From Megalobrama amblycephala (lineage: Eukaryota; Chordata; Actinopteri; Cypriniformes; Xenocyprididae): a stretch of DNA of 64,000 bases. Of this stretch, positions 23,086-33,990 are shown piece after piece (position 1 is the first letter of the stretch; the number at the start of each line of letters is the position of its first letter). Below the pieces are notes generated by a model, which was given only the letters and a program-made list of their open reading frames with translations, did not search any database and had not been told where the DNA came from. Made by a program: the position numbers and the translations under genes. The stretch lies in assembly GCF_018812025.1 (NCBI RefSeq), contig NC_063054.1, positions 38,314,396-38,378,395 on the forward strand, in the 5' to 3' direction.

Positions 23086-24240
23086 TTAAAGGGGACCTAT
23101 TATGCCCCTTTTTACAAGATGTAATATAAGTCTCTGGTGTCTCCAGAATGTGTCTGTGAAGTTTCAGCTCAAAATACCCCACAGATCATTTATTATACCA
23201 TGTCGTAAATGTCCATTTTTGAGTGGAAAGAAAAAAAATGCTGTTTTCATGAATGTATAATTAAATGCAAATTAGCTGCTGCTCACCACACCCACTTTCC
23301 AGAAGAGGGCGGAGCTTACAGCTTGTACCTCGGATACTCACTCTGCCAAAAACTTCTTATCATCTCTATCGCAGTCATGCTCACGTGACATTGCAGTTTT
23401 TCATCATTGTGCAAGTTTATTATATTAATATGTTTTAATATCAGTCTAAACTTCTGATATATGGTTTTCTGAGCGCACACATCTGAAGCGTGCACACAGA
23501 AAGCTGGCTGTCAGACGGTGTTTTGTGTGAGTATCAAACTAAGTTCTCTTTCCTGTGTTGATGCACTTAAACTGTCAAATACACATATGTCAAAAACTCA
23601 CATCGGTTATGTCTGTGAACATAAACAGCAGGGAAAGAAATCGCATGTGTATATTAGATCTGTGTGTTAAAGTGACAGAAGCGTAATATACAGTATCTAC
23701 TGCTGTATCTGCTGTTAATATGAAACACAACAAAATAAAAACCGAAAATCACTCACTGCTCTTGACTGAATAACTTTAGCAGCTTTAATAAGATTAAATC
23801 TCGTACTTGAATGCTGCTGTTAAATGCTCTGGTGAGGAGATGAACATGGCGGACTGTGTACAGATCACTCAGGGCGGGGTCTATGCTAATAAGGCGGAGT
23901 CCGCCAGCACTCGTGGGCGGGGTCTATGCTAATAGGGTGGAGTCTGCCAGCACTCGTGGGCGGGGTCTATGCCAATAGGGTGGAGTCTGCCAGCACTCAT
24001 GGGTGGGGTCTATGCTAATAGGGCGGAGTCAGTCAGCACTCGTGGGCGGGGTCTATGCTAATAGGGCGGAGTCAGTCAGCACTCGTGGGCAGGGTCTATG
24101 CTAATAGGGCGGAGTCAGTCAGCACTCGTGGGCGGGGCCGAAGCATTTGTGATAAATATAAAAAAAAAAAGAAGAGTGGGTGGATTTTTACTAAAAGTTC
24201 AAATTTGGAGTGAAAAAATGTGTTTAGCTGTCATGAAATC
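23086..24240 (+). mobile_element. TTAA-type element (TTAAAGGGGACCTATTATGC) with internal minisatellite
   Basis: The left end TTAAAGGGGACCTATTATGC is at 23086. A subterminal block matching 11595-11660 follows (ACAAGATGTAATATAAGTCT and GAATGTGTCTGTGAAGTTTC). The right end is indistinct near 24150-24240, where the expected inverted terminus is not clear. No coding capacity. Confidence 0.6.
23872..24137 (+). repeat. 43-bp GC-box minisatellite, about six copies
   Basis: The unit runs GGGCGGGGTCTATGCTAATA, then GGGCGGAGTCAGTCAGCACT, then CGT. Copies differ by a few substitutions (e.g. GGGTGGGG, GGGCAGGG). Each unit carries a GC box of Sp1/KLF type. Confidence 0.9.
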
Positions 24241-25040
24241 ATTTCTTCATGTATATATTTATGTTTAATTTTATTTACATAACATAAATTCTTGTTCTTC
24301 TTTTGAATCCCACAATCCAAACTTCAGTCACGACGGTTTACTCATTTAAAACTCGTCTGGATTCTCCTCACACAAGTTGGCATCTGAAAAGCTAAAAGGC
24401 CTGTTTATGGGAGCGGAAAAGAGATTCACCCAAATAAATGTTTCATCCACACCTTCCCCTTCCTCTCTCCAAAATGAATTATACATCATGTCCTTGAAAA
24501 GCCAAAGCTAATGGGTATTTGTGATGGTTCTTGTCCTCCAAAACTTACACGATTCTCTGTCACCTGAAAAGAGCATGTTATTATAAATGATACGCTGTCA
24601 ATTAGCCAAATAAACACATGAATTATGATTCTTTGACGGAGATATTTCTATATAATTTCACATGAACAAATTATGAAAAGCTTTACAAATTCAAAATATA
24701 TTCACTAAAACCTGACAGTCTGTCTGTAAGGAGCATTTTCAACCACTCGAGATAAAGTCAGTCAGCGTGAGCATTAATAATCTCCATGGCAGTTTATAAT
24801 GTGCTTGAATAATTACGACAGGCCACTATGAATATAATTTTAATTGCATGACCTATTAAGATGCTGGACTGTTTTAATTATGCATGTCCAGTAGAGTCAT
24901 TCATAAAGCCTGTGAGCAATATGAACTACATTTGAGTTAATGCCATTTAATTATTGTAAAACGAATTGTAATTGTTACACTGTTTCTAAAAATGAGTTAG
25001 TTCATATTTCTATCACCAGTTTTCAACCGCCAGCAGAATT
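24241..25040. other. Unique spacer, candidate conserved non-coding sequence
   Basis: No repeat or gene was recognised. Positions 24740-24970 are A+T rich with many homeodomain/POU-like cores (AGCATTAATAATC, TTTTAATTATGCATG, ATTTAATTATTG), a look common in vertebrate developmental enhancers. Confidence 0.3.
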
Positions 25041-25500
25041 ACAAAAATTTGGGAATATATACAGTAGTGGCTGAAAGTGATGTTCGGCCTAGAAAAAATT
25101 CATATCTTCACCCTTTAATCAAATATTATTAAAAGATTTTGTAGTTATATTGTCGATTAGATAGCAACATGTTAGATAGAGTCGATTTGTTTTATTAGTG
25201 AAAATTATGCAATGAAACATGACAAATCATTTTTGGCCAGACTGTCATACAAAGAAATTATGAACGCATGCAAAAACGAACAAAATATTAATAACTGATT
25301 ATGTTGTAGTCAATGTTTGCTTTTTCCTGTAACTGTAGTTTGCCTTTTTTGTCAAATAATTTTGTCAGATGAATACTGTAACAAAGTTTAGTGTTTTGTT
25401 CTTCTCTATAAAATATAAAATATTTTCCTCATATTTTGATGGGTTTAATTGAAACTTGAATAAACCTAAAATTCATTTCTATTAAGTTACATTATTATAT

Positions 25501-25587
25501 TTTTTGTAGCCACTAGTAATGTACTATTAAATGTACTATTTATTTATTTGTTTATTTCATTTAAATCTATTTTTTATTTATGTTAAT

Positions 25588-25635
<48 letters not shown>

Positions 25636-25682
25636 TTTTTGTAGCCACTACAGTAATGTACTATTAAATGTAAAATATAATG

Positions 25683-25751
<69 letters not shown>
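25501..25751. repeat. Local duplication with two (AT)n tracts
   Basis: The block TTTTTGTAGCCACTA..GTAATGTACTATTAAATGT occurs at 25501 and again at 25637. Each copy is followed by AT repeats (25590-25632 and 25690-25751). Confidence 0.85.
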
Positions 25752-25755
<4 letters not shown>

Positions 25756-25952
25756 ATGTAAATATATATGTACAATTTATTCATTTTTTTATTTATTTAT
25801 AATAATCTTTTTTTTTAATTTAATTTAATCTATTTAATAGATGAGCAGCTTTTTTATTCATTTAGTTACTTATTTTAATTTAATTTATTTACATTTTCCC
25901 CCCCAGTTTTTCTATAGACTTTTTCCTGGACCCCAGTTTGAAAACCCCTGAC

Positions 25953-26562
25953 TTAAAGGGTTAGTTCACCCAAAAATGAAAATAATGTCATTAATTACTC
26001 ACCCTCATGCCGTTTCACACCCGTAAGACCTTCGTTCATCTTCAGAACACAAATTAAGATATTTTTGATGAAATCCGATGGCTCAGTGAGGCCTGCATAG
26101 CCAGCAATGACATTTCCTCTCTCAAGATCCATTAATGTACTAAAAACATATTTAAATCAGTTCATGTGAGTACAGTGGTTCAATATTAATATTATAAAGT
26201 GACGAGAATATTGTTGGAGCACCAAAAAAACAAAATAACGACTTATTTAGTGATGGCCGATTTCAAAACACTGCTTCAGGAAGCTTCGGAGCGTTATGAA
26301 TCTTTTGAGTCGAATCATGATTCGGATCGCGTGTCAAACCGCCAAACTGCTGAAATCACGTGACTTTGGCGCTCCGAACTGCTGATTCGACACAAAAGAT
26401 TCATAACGCTCCGAAGCTTCCTGAAGCAGTGTTTTGAAATCAGCCATCACTAAATAAGTCGTTATTTTGTTTTTTTGGCGCTCCAAAAATATTCTCGTGG
26501 CTTTATAATATTAATATTGAACTACTGTACTCACATGAACTGATTTAAATATGTTTTTAGTT
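25953..26562 (+). mobile_element. TTAA-type cyprinid repeat with long internal palindrome
   Basis: It starts TTAAAGGGTTAGTTCACCC and continues with CTCACCCTCATGCCGTTTC, typical of an abundant cyprinid family. Arms 26139-26316 and 26384-26561 are near-perfect inverted repeats around a loop of about 67 bp. The usual right terminus is missing; its counterpart end type is seen at 11375-11513. Confidence 0.75.
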
Positions 26563-26609
26563 TAAAGTAATGAAAAAACAAATATTGCCACGACTTATTG
26601 ATCGTATCA

Positions 26610-26668
26610 ATTTATTTTATTTTATTTTATTTTATTTTATTTTATTTTATTTTATTTTATTTTATTTT
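26610..26668. repeat. (TTTTA)n microsatellite
   Basis: About eleven pentanucleotide units. Confidence 0.95.
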
Positions 26669-26749
26669 TTTACAGAAAGTAGCACTACAAATTTCTGCCT
26701 AATTCAGCATAGTTCAGTTGCTGCCTTAAATTTTAGGAATAATCAACCC

Positions 26750-26996
26750 GATCTCACAGCAATTCATACGTGTTTTACGAAGTGGCTAATTCGTACGAAT
26801 TCATACATTTTTTACTAAATCGTACGTATTTTACAAGTTGACACATTCGTATGAATTCATACCCCAAAACCCGCCCCTAAACCTACCCGTCACTGGGGTT
26901 TAGACAATTCGTACGAATTCGTACGAGTGAGGTCATATGAATTCAAACGAATTAGCCACCTCGTAAAATATTCTCACGAATTAGTCGTGAGATAAC
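26750..26996. mobile_element. ATTCGTACGAATT-rich MITE-like repeat
   Basis: The borders resemble CGATCTCACAGCAATTC and its inverted partner CACGAATTAGTCGTGAGAT. The interior is full of AATTCGTACGAATTC-type palindromes, with a central ACCCGCCCCTAAACCTACCC. It is a short non-coding palindromic element of a kind common in cyprinid genomes. Confidence 0.55.
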
Positions 26997-28127
26997 GTTG
27001 GAATAATCAAATTGTCATTTCAACTTTTTTTTTTTTATATCTTGCCTAGTTAAACTTAAAAAAGTTGAAGTTGGTTAATTAATTTAGAAGAGTTAATGAA
27101 AGAATTCTCTTATTCTCTCTTGGTAAATTCATTCCTTCTGAAGTCCTTGAGTTTAATGAAAGCTGAATTGTTCATCTTTCACTGTTAACTATTCCTCATG
27201 TAAACCTGCATCAGAAGGTCATCCTATTTACATGGAAATCTGAGACTCTAGTTTCTGTCTCTCATCACATACGTGCCAAAGCCCGGCCGTCCAAGACTGT
27301 GGAATCACCTGAATCTGTCGGCTGAAGGAAAGCGCTCTCTCTTTTCTAAATCAGAAGATACGGCGGCTTCATAATTAGATTTGCTTGGGCACATTCACTC
27401 TAATCTATTTATGCATTCCCTTTTTCAAGCCTCATTGAGATTCCATCGCCTCATATTTGCACGTCGGCTGTCAAAAACGGCCTTCCTTTTCCTCACGATT
27501 TAAAGCTCATTTCCCGAGCGGAGATGGGCAGCGATTGTTCCACGGCCTCGTTCCGGAACTTCAGGGATTTCTAAGTAATTTCTACATGGATAAGAACATG
27601 CAAACCCAATCCTGAAGCAGTTCATTGTGTGTGTTGCAGCAGGTTGAAGGTTTTCAGGGACCGTGGAAGAATTTGAAAAATATAATATAAATTAAGATCA
27701 GTCGTCGTGATGCTGATTAGCATCATTTGCATTCACTTATTCTCATTTATTTTTTAATCTGTAAACTGTTTAGCAGTAGAACTGCTTTTCAGATATCACA
27801 CACTAATGTGGCTCAGCTGTTGAAGTTAATCAACTTCATTATCCGAACGCTGTCCATAGAGTTTAACTCGCATCGAACACGTTTAACATATTCATTACAT
27901 CTGGCTATCAATTTGAGCTGGTTCATTTTCTATTTCTCTTCTTTTCTTCTATCTTTAAGTGAAATATCAAAATCTTGATGTTTTGAAGGAGTGTGGAGGA
28001 TTTATTATGGTGGACAAAAGCCTGAAAACAGTCTAAAGACTCGTCGCATGGCGTTTCCCAGCAGTTCTTCACACAAAAACAATTTAAACTCTCTTCATGA
28101 AAAGTAAGAATATTTGAGCTCACTGAC
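26997..28127. other. Unique-looking spacer
   Basis: Positions 27240-27600 are of balanced composition without repeats. No convincing frame. This could be conserved non-coding sequence. Confidence 0.3.
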
Positions 28128-28345
28128 TCCCAGATAATAATATATGTTCTAAGAGTGTTTTGCTAACGTTCCCATTAAGTTATGAAAATATTTCTGAATG
28201 TTCTCTGAACGTTCAAAACATCCAGTTTTTTAAATCTTTGACATGAACATTCCATTTTATCATTCCACAAATATGATGGGAATGTTACTTTTGAATGTTC
28301 TTTGAACATTCCGAAACAAATAGTAACATTTAAAACTAGATGAGT
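28128..28345. mobile_element. AACGTTC-type palindromic MITE, diverged partial copy
   Basis: It carries TTTTGCTAACGTTCCCATTA and GAATGTTCTCTGAACGTTC, shared with 36576-36915, 46917-47232 and 47630-47963. Confidence 0.6.
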
Positions 28346-28374
28346 AAAGTTCGTTGAAGTGGAAAGAGAAAGAC

Positions 28375-30058
28375 ATTGCTAGCATGAATTAGCATGTTTT
28401 AACAGGTTGCTAACATGAATTAGCATGTTTCCTAACATGTTCTAACACTTTGCTAACACTAATTAGCATGTTTTAACACTCTGCAGACATGAATTAGCAT
28501 GTTGCTAGCATGTTTTACACATTGATAGCATGGTTTAACATTTTGCTATCATGATTTAACATGTTTTTAGCATGAATTAATGTGTTTGCTAGCAAGTTTT
28601 AACATATTGATACCAAGGATTAACATGTTGTTAACATGTTTTAACATGATAGCATGATTTAACATTTTGCTATCAGGATGTAACATGTTGTTAGCATGAA
28701 TTAACGCGTTGTTAACATGTTTTAACACAATAGCATGATTTAACATTTTGCTAGCATGAATTAGCATTTTGTTAGCATGTTGAAACATGTTCCTAACATT
28801 GATTAACATGTTGCTAGCATGAATTAGCATTTTGCTAGAATGTTTTAGCATGTTACTAGCATTGGATTAACATTTTACTAGCATAAATTAACATGTTGAT
28901 TACATGATTTAACACATTGCTAGCACGAATTAGCATGTTGTTAGGATGTTTTAACATGCTGTAACCATTAATTAACATGTTGCTAGCATGTTGTTAACAT
29001 GATTTAACATGTTACCATGAATTAATGTTTGTAGCATGTTTTAGCACATGGTGATTCCATGATTAGCATGTTTTGCTTTTTTTTGCTAGCATTTTTTGCT
29101 GACATGTGCAAACAGTTTGCTAACTTTGATTAACATGTTGCTAGCTTGAATTAGCATGTTTGCTAGCATGATTAGCATTTTACTAGCATATTACTAGCAT
29201 TGGATTAGCATGTTACTAGCATTAATTAGCTTGTTGATTATATGTTTTAACACATTGCTAGCATGAATTAGCATGTTGTTAGGATGTTTTAACATGCTGT
29301 AACCATTAATTAACATGTTACTAGCTTGTTTAACATGTTGCTAACATGTTGTTAACATGATTTAACATGTTACCATTAATTAATGTTTATAGCATGTTTT
29401 AGCACGGTGATACCATGATTAGCATGTTTTGCATGTTATTGCTAGCATGTTTTGCTAACATGTGCAAACAGTTTGCTAACTTTGATTAACATGTTGCTAT
29501 CTTGAATTAGCATGTTTGCTAGCATGATTAGCATTTTACTAGCATATTACTAGCATTGGATTAGCATGTTACTAGCATTAATTAGCTTGTTGATTACATG
29601 TTTTAACGCATGAATTAGCATGTTGTTAGGATGTTTTATCATGCTGTAACCATTAATTAACATGTAGCTAGCATGATTAGCATGTTTGCCAGCATGAATT
29701 AACGTTTTGCTAACATGTTTTAACACAATAGCATGATTTAACTTTTTGCTAGCATGAATTAGCATGTTTTGCTAGCATGTTGAAACATGTTGCTAACATT
29801 GATTATCATTTTGCTAGCATGATTAGCATGTTACTAGCATTTTGCTAGCATTGGATTAGCATGTTACTAGCATAAATTAGCTTGTTGATTACATGTTTTA
29901 ACACATTGCTAGCATGAATTAGCATGTTGTTAGGATGTTTTATCATGCTGTAACCATTAATTAACATGTAGCTAGCATGATTAGCATGTTTGCCAGCATG
30001 TTTTAGTACGTTGATAGCATGATTAACATGTTGCTAGCATGTTTTATCATGTTGTCCT
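28375..30058. repeat. GCTAGCATGAATTAGCATGTT minisatellite, 1.7 kb
   Basis: Units of about 18-24 bp alternate TTGCTAGCATGAATTAGCAT with TTGTTAACATGTTTTAACA. A higher-order segment containing TTACTAGCATTGGATTAGC, TTGATTAcATGTTTTAACAC and CATGCTGTAACCATTAATTA recurs near 28850-28990, 29190-29330, 29550-29665 and 29850-29965. Minus-strand Met/His/Asn-rich frames are repeat artefacts. Confidence 0.88.
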
Positions 30059-30789
30059 AGGATAGTCGTTAAGCTAGTGACAGCTTAAATACTCTTGAAG
30101 TCTTAATGTACAAAAGTTTTGACCCCTGAATGAAAGTCTGCAGGACTTTTCGTAGTTTTGATCATCTGTTTAACAAAAATCATGAGTCGTATCAGTTAGA
30201 AAAGCTACAGCAACCCGTTTGTTTATAAATGTGTCCAGAACATTCCCTGTTAGCTGGATTTTACTAGAATTTACTGCTTAAGCCTGCAAACTGCAAAATA
30301 TCAAATCGATGAAAACAGCTCAAATCTCATCAATCTGAATAAAAACTAACTGGAAGGCTTCTTCACATTTGACTTTATCTCTCTTGCTGAAACTACAGTA
30401 GTGTGAGAGTGTTTCACGCCAGGATTCTGATGAGTTTCGACTAAAGCGTTCAGCTCTTACAGGAGATTCTCTCCAAATTCGATCAGAGCAGTTCAATCGT
30501 CTGATTGAGGAATTCAATTAGTGTTTGGCGGGAGAGTTCAGAGTGACACGGATGTCAGCTAATTAACCTGCCTCATTCTGTTCGGACTCCAGGAGATCCG
30601 CTTGCCATCGCAGAGTCAAAGCTGCTAACCTCGTCTCGTTAGAGATTCGGCGGCTCGTTAGAGGAACATGTTAATGTGTGAGTTTAATCCGGCTGATGTC
30701 AGCACGAGTTACACTCATCTGTTGTTCATGATAGTGGAGTAAATCAACCACTGATTCTGAAAACTCAACTGCTTTGATATACTGCGCAT
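30059..30789. other. Unique spacer
   Basis: Positions 30340-30720 are balanced in GC without repeats. No gene recognised. Confidence 0.3.
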
Positions 30790-31190
30790 TAAATCGATCA
30801 GAAGTGACAGTAAAGACATTTATAATGTTACAAAATAGCAAATTTCTATTTCAAATAAATGCTGAATCCTGAAAAATAAAATGTTTCACAGTTTCCACAC
30901 AAATATGACTGTTTTCAACACTGATAATAATCAGAAATGTTTCTTGAGCATCAAATCATCATATCAGGATGATTTCTGAAGGATCATGTGACACTGAAGA
31001 CTGGAGTAAAGATGCTGAAAATTCAGCTTTGATCACAGGAATAAATTACACTTTACTATATATTCACATAGAAAACAGCTGATTTACATTGTAATAATAT
31101 TTCACAATTTTTACTGTATTTTTGATAAAAACGGTCCTGGTGACTCTTTCAGAAACATTAAAAAATTTTACAGACGCCAAACTTTTGAAT
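30790..31190 (-). mobile_element. CCATTCAAAAGTTTGG-family MITE, partial
   Basis: It contains GAAGGATCATGTGACACTGA, AAGACTGGAGTAAAGATGCT and the terminal CCAAACTTTTGAATGGTG. The TTAA element copy 2 begins 15-20 bp after its end. Confidence 0.75.
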
Positions 31191-31203
31191 GGTGAAAAAC
31201 AAA

Positions 31204-32217
31204 TTAAAGGTGCAGTATGTAAGATTTTTTGTCCACTAGAGGCCTATTCAAAACAAAAGCGAAGCTTGATGACGCCAAGTTTGAGCGTGGAATCTTGGGA
31301 CATGTGGTCTTCATCTCAACGGACGGTGCAAAAGAATAGGGATTGGACTCGGGAAGAAATCATGTTCATGGATGTGATTATTAACGTTACTGTAGTATGA
31401 AGCAGAGCAGGAGTGAGTGTTGTGGAGCTGAACGAGGAGCTGGAGCGATTGATCAACACACGCCTCACGAGCAGCGGGACTTTTATTATGACACAGTCGC
31501 CGGCGCCGCTGCCGCTTTTCTGGTCATGAGTATGAGGTAACGCAGCTCTGTTTATCATATTAGACACATTTGAGAGTGTTGAAAATGATGTTATAACGTT
31601 ACTCTGTGCGTTCGCTCGGCGGCTGCTGTGAGACACTGTTACACACTGCAGTAAGATAGATCGATTTTACAATATCATATTTAATGCTTGTGTTGATAAA
31701 TGGCATGCAATTAATTTTAAAACGTATTGTAAGATGGAGAAAATGCTGTATTACTGTTACTAAAAATAAAGCTGCATCTGATTATGCTATGTTAGCTACT
31801 TCACAAAATAGTGTATTTCTCTGAGGCATGGTGAAGCATGAGACTCGCAAAAAATCAAGAAAATTACATTTAAACAGTAAGACTAAACGTGTTGAGCTAT
31901 ATAACAATATTTAGTTTTCTGTCTATAAATATATCAAAACAGTTGTTCCCTTGATTATTAAAACATGTCAATATTAAAGCGTCTTTGGTGTTTCCATGGT
32001 TTCTACAAAATAAAACCGGAAACCGAGGGTAACGCGGGTATGACGCCATTGACAGGCGACTCCTCACACGTCCCGGAGCCTTGGTTAAAATTGCAATTTT
32101 CTCACGATTTACAAATATTGCAAACATTTGGGATATTGTTAGTACTCAAGTGAACAAAATATTTAACACTGGCCTAGTGGTTTATGGATATAAAAATCTT
32201 ACATATTGCACCTTTAA
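31204..32217 (-). mobile_element. TTAA-flanked element, copy 2, uninterrupted
   Basis: The ends are TTAAAGGTGCAGTATGTAAG (31204) and ACATATTGCACCTTTAA (to 32217). It is the reverse-oriented paralogue of 18322-22877. At 31924-31931 the sequence TAAATATA (TATATTTA on the other strand) occurs once. That is the pre-insertion form of the hAT target. A 106-codon frame (31316-31636, minus strand) is kept. Confidence 0.9.
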
Positions 32218-33124
32218 TGGATGTGAGATCAACAAAAAAAAATGCAGAAAACAACAAACACTTAAAAATAAAGAATGAATGCCTAAATACTGAAATAAGG
32301 CATCATATGCAGGTTAAGTCTGGCTCATGTCACTTCCTGTTTCTCCATCATTTCCTGTCCTCTCCCTTCAACAAAAGTGTCGAAAAACATTTTTCCCCTC
32401 AAAGCAGTAAAGCACACAGCAGTCTGTTTTCACAGCCACTCTCTGCGTGAGACTGTCGAGCTGAAGCCTTTAAGGTCACGTTTTGCCCTGTTTATGCCAT
32501 TTTGTTTGAATGCATGCAGACGGCTGTGCCAAGCATGCTGGGAAAGCGAAGCCCCAGGCGACGTCAGACCTCATCAGTTGCAGGACAGAAGACAGAAACG
32601 TCCACAGGCCTCACCTGAAGCTGATGAGATGCTCTCAGAATTAAAGGTGGAAGCCAAACCCTAAAGACAACGAAATCAAACGTGTGACGTGAAAGATGTA
32701 AACATGAACTTTTGATACATTTTTAGAGTTTAAACCTGTAAAGCCTCACATGAAATAATCGCAGAAGAGTTTACTGAGAAAAAAAGAAGTTTATTTGTTG
32801 AGTATCGTCAGGCTCATTTCTTCTGATATAGTGAGAATATGGAGGAAAAACAGTCTATCAATCAGACGACAGAAGGACTGGAGGAGATTTTGTGCGACAG
32901 CAAAGTTTTGATCATTTAGAAGCCTTCGAAATGTATGTAATATGACACATTCTTGCAAAACAGATGGAAAAAAAACAATTTCTGCTGCCGAGAGTTTTTA
33001 TTGTGGTTCACTTAATTTGCACAAAGCATGTTATTAGTTTTTCCCCATGATATCATTATTATTATCAAACATTTTTACACTAGTGGTCAAACGAGAAATA
33101 ATTAGACTAGAATAATTAGGGCTT
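32218..33124. other. Spacer without recognised gene
   Basis: A plus-strand frame at 32377-32664 is open for 95 codons, with balanced composition around 32510-32660. It has no recognised domain and no clear splice support. Confidence 0.25.
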
Positions 33125-33990
33125 TTTTATGTTTTTTTAAAGACTGCTCACTAAAGCTTTATTTATTTGATCAAAAATACAGTAAAAATTGTGAAATATT
33201 TTTACAATGTAAATCAGCTGTTTTCTATGTGAATATATAGTAAAATATAATTTATTCTTGTGATAAAGCTGCATTTATTTGATCAAAAATACAGTAAAAA
33301 TTGTGAAATATTTTTACAATGTAAATCAGCTGTTTTCTATGTGAATATATAGTAAAATATAATTTATTCTTGTGATAAAGCTGCATTTATTTGATCAAAA
33401 ATACAGTAAAAATTGTGAAATAGTTTTACAATGTAAATCAGCTGTTTTCTATGTGAATATATAGTAAAATATAATTTATTCTTGTGATAAAGCTGCATTT
33501 ATTTGATCAAAAATACAGTAAAAATTGTGAAATATTTTTACAATGTAAATCAGCTGTTTTCTATGTGAATATATAGTAAAATATAATTTATTCTTGTGAT
33601 AAAGCTGCATTTATTTGATCAAAAATACAGTAAAAATTGTGAAATATTTTTACAATGTAAATCAACTGTTTTCTATGTGAATATATAGTAAAGTGTAATT
33701 TATTCCTGTGATCAAAGCTGAATTTTCAGCATCATTACTCCAGTCTTCAGTGTCACATGATCCTTCAGAAATCATTCTGATATGATGATTTGATGCTCAA
33801 GAAATATTTATGATTGAAAACAGTCATATTTGTGTGGAAACCGTGATCACTATCATTCAAAAGTTTGATAAGAATAAGAAATTGACACTTTTATTCATCA
33901 AGAACACATTAAATTGATCAAAAGTGACAGTAAAGACTTTTATAATGTTACAAAAGATTCTATTTCAAATAAATGCTGTTATTTTTCATC
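33125..33990 (+). mobile_element. CCATTCAAAAGTTTGG-family MITE with tandemly amplified interior
   Basis: The body matches 9329-9861 and 48560-49258 (CAGCATCATTACTCCAGTCT; GTGTCACATGATCCTTCAG). The left arm contains five head-to-tail copies of a 112-bp unit. GATCAAAAATACAGTAAAAA starts at 33169, 33281, 33393, 33505 and 33617. Units are almost identical. Confidence 0.9.
33158..33718 (+). repeat. 112-bp tandem repeat, five copies
   Basis: The spacing is exactly 112 bp across all five. Differences are limited to a few substitutions such as ATAG for ATAT near 33421 and a C-to-A change near 33664. Confidence 0.95.

Noticed and set aside
28567..29765. Minus-strand Met/His/Asn-rich frames of 94 and 71 codons
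   Set aside because: Products of the GCTAGCATG tandem repeat.
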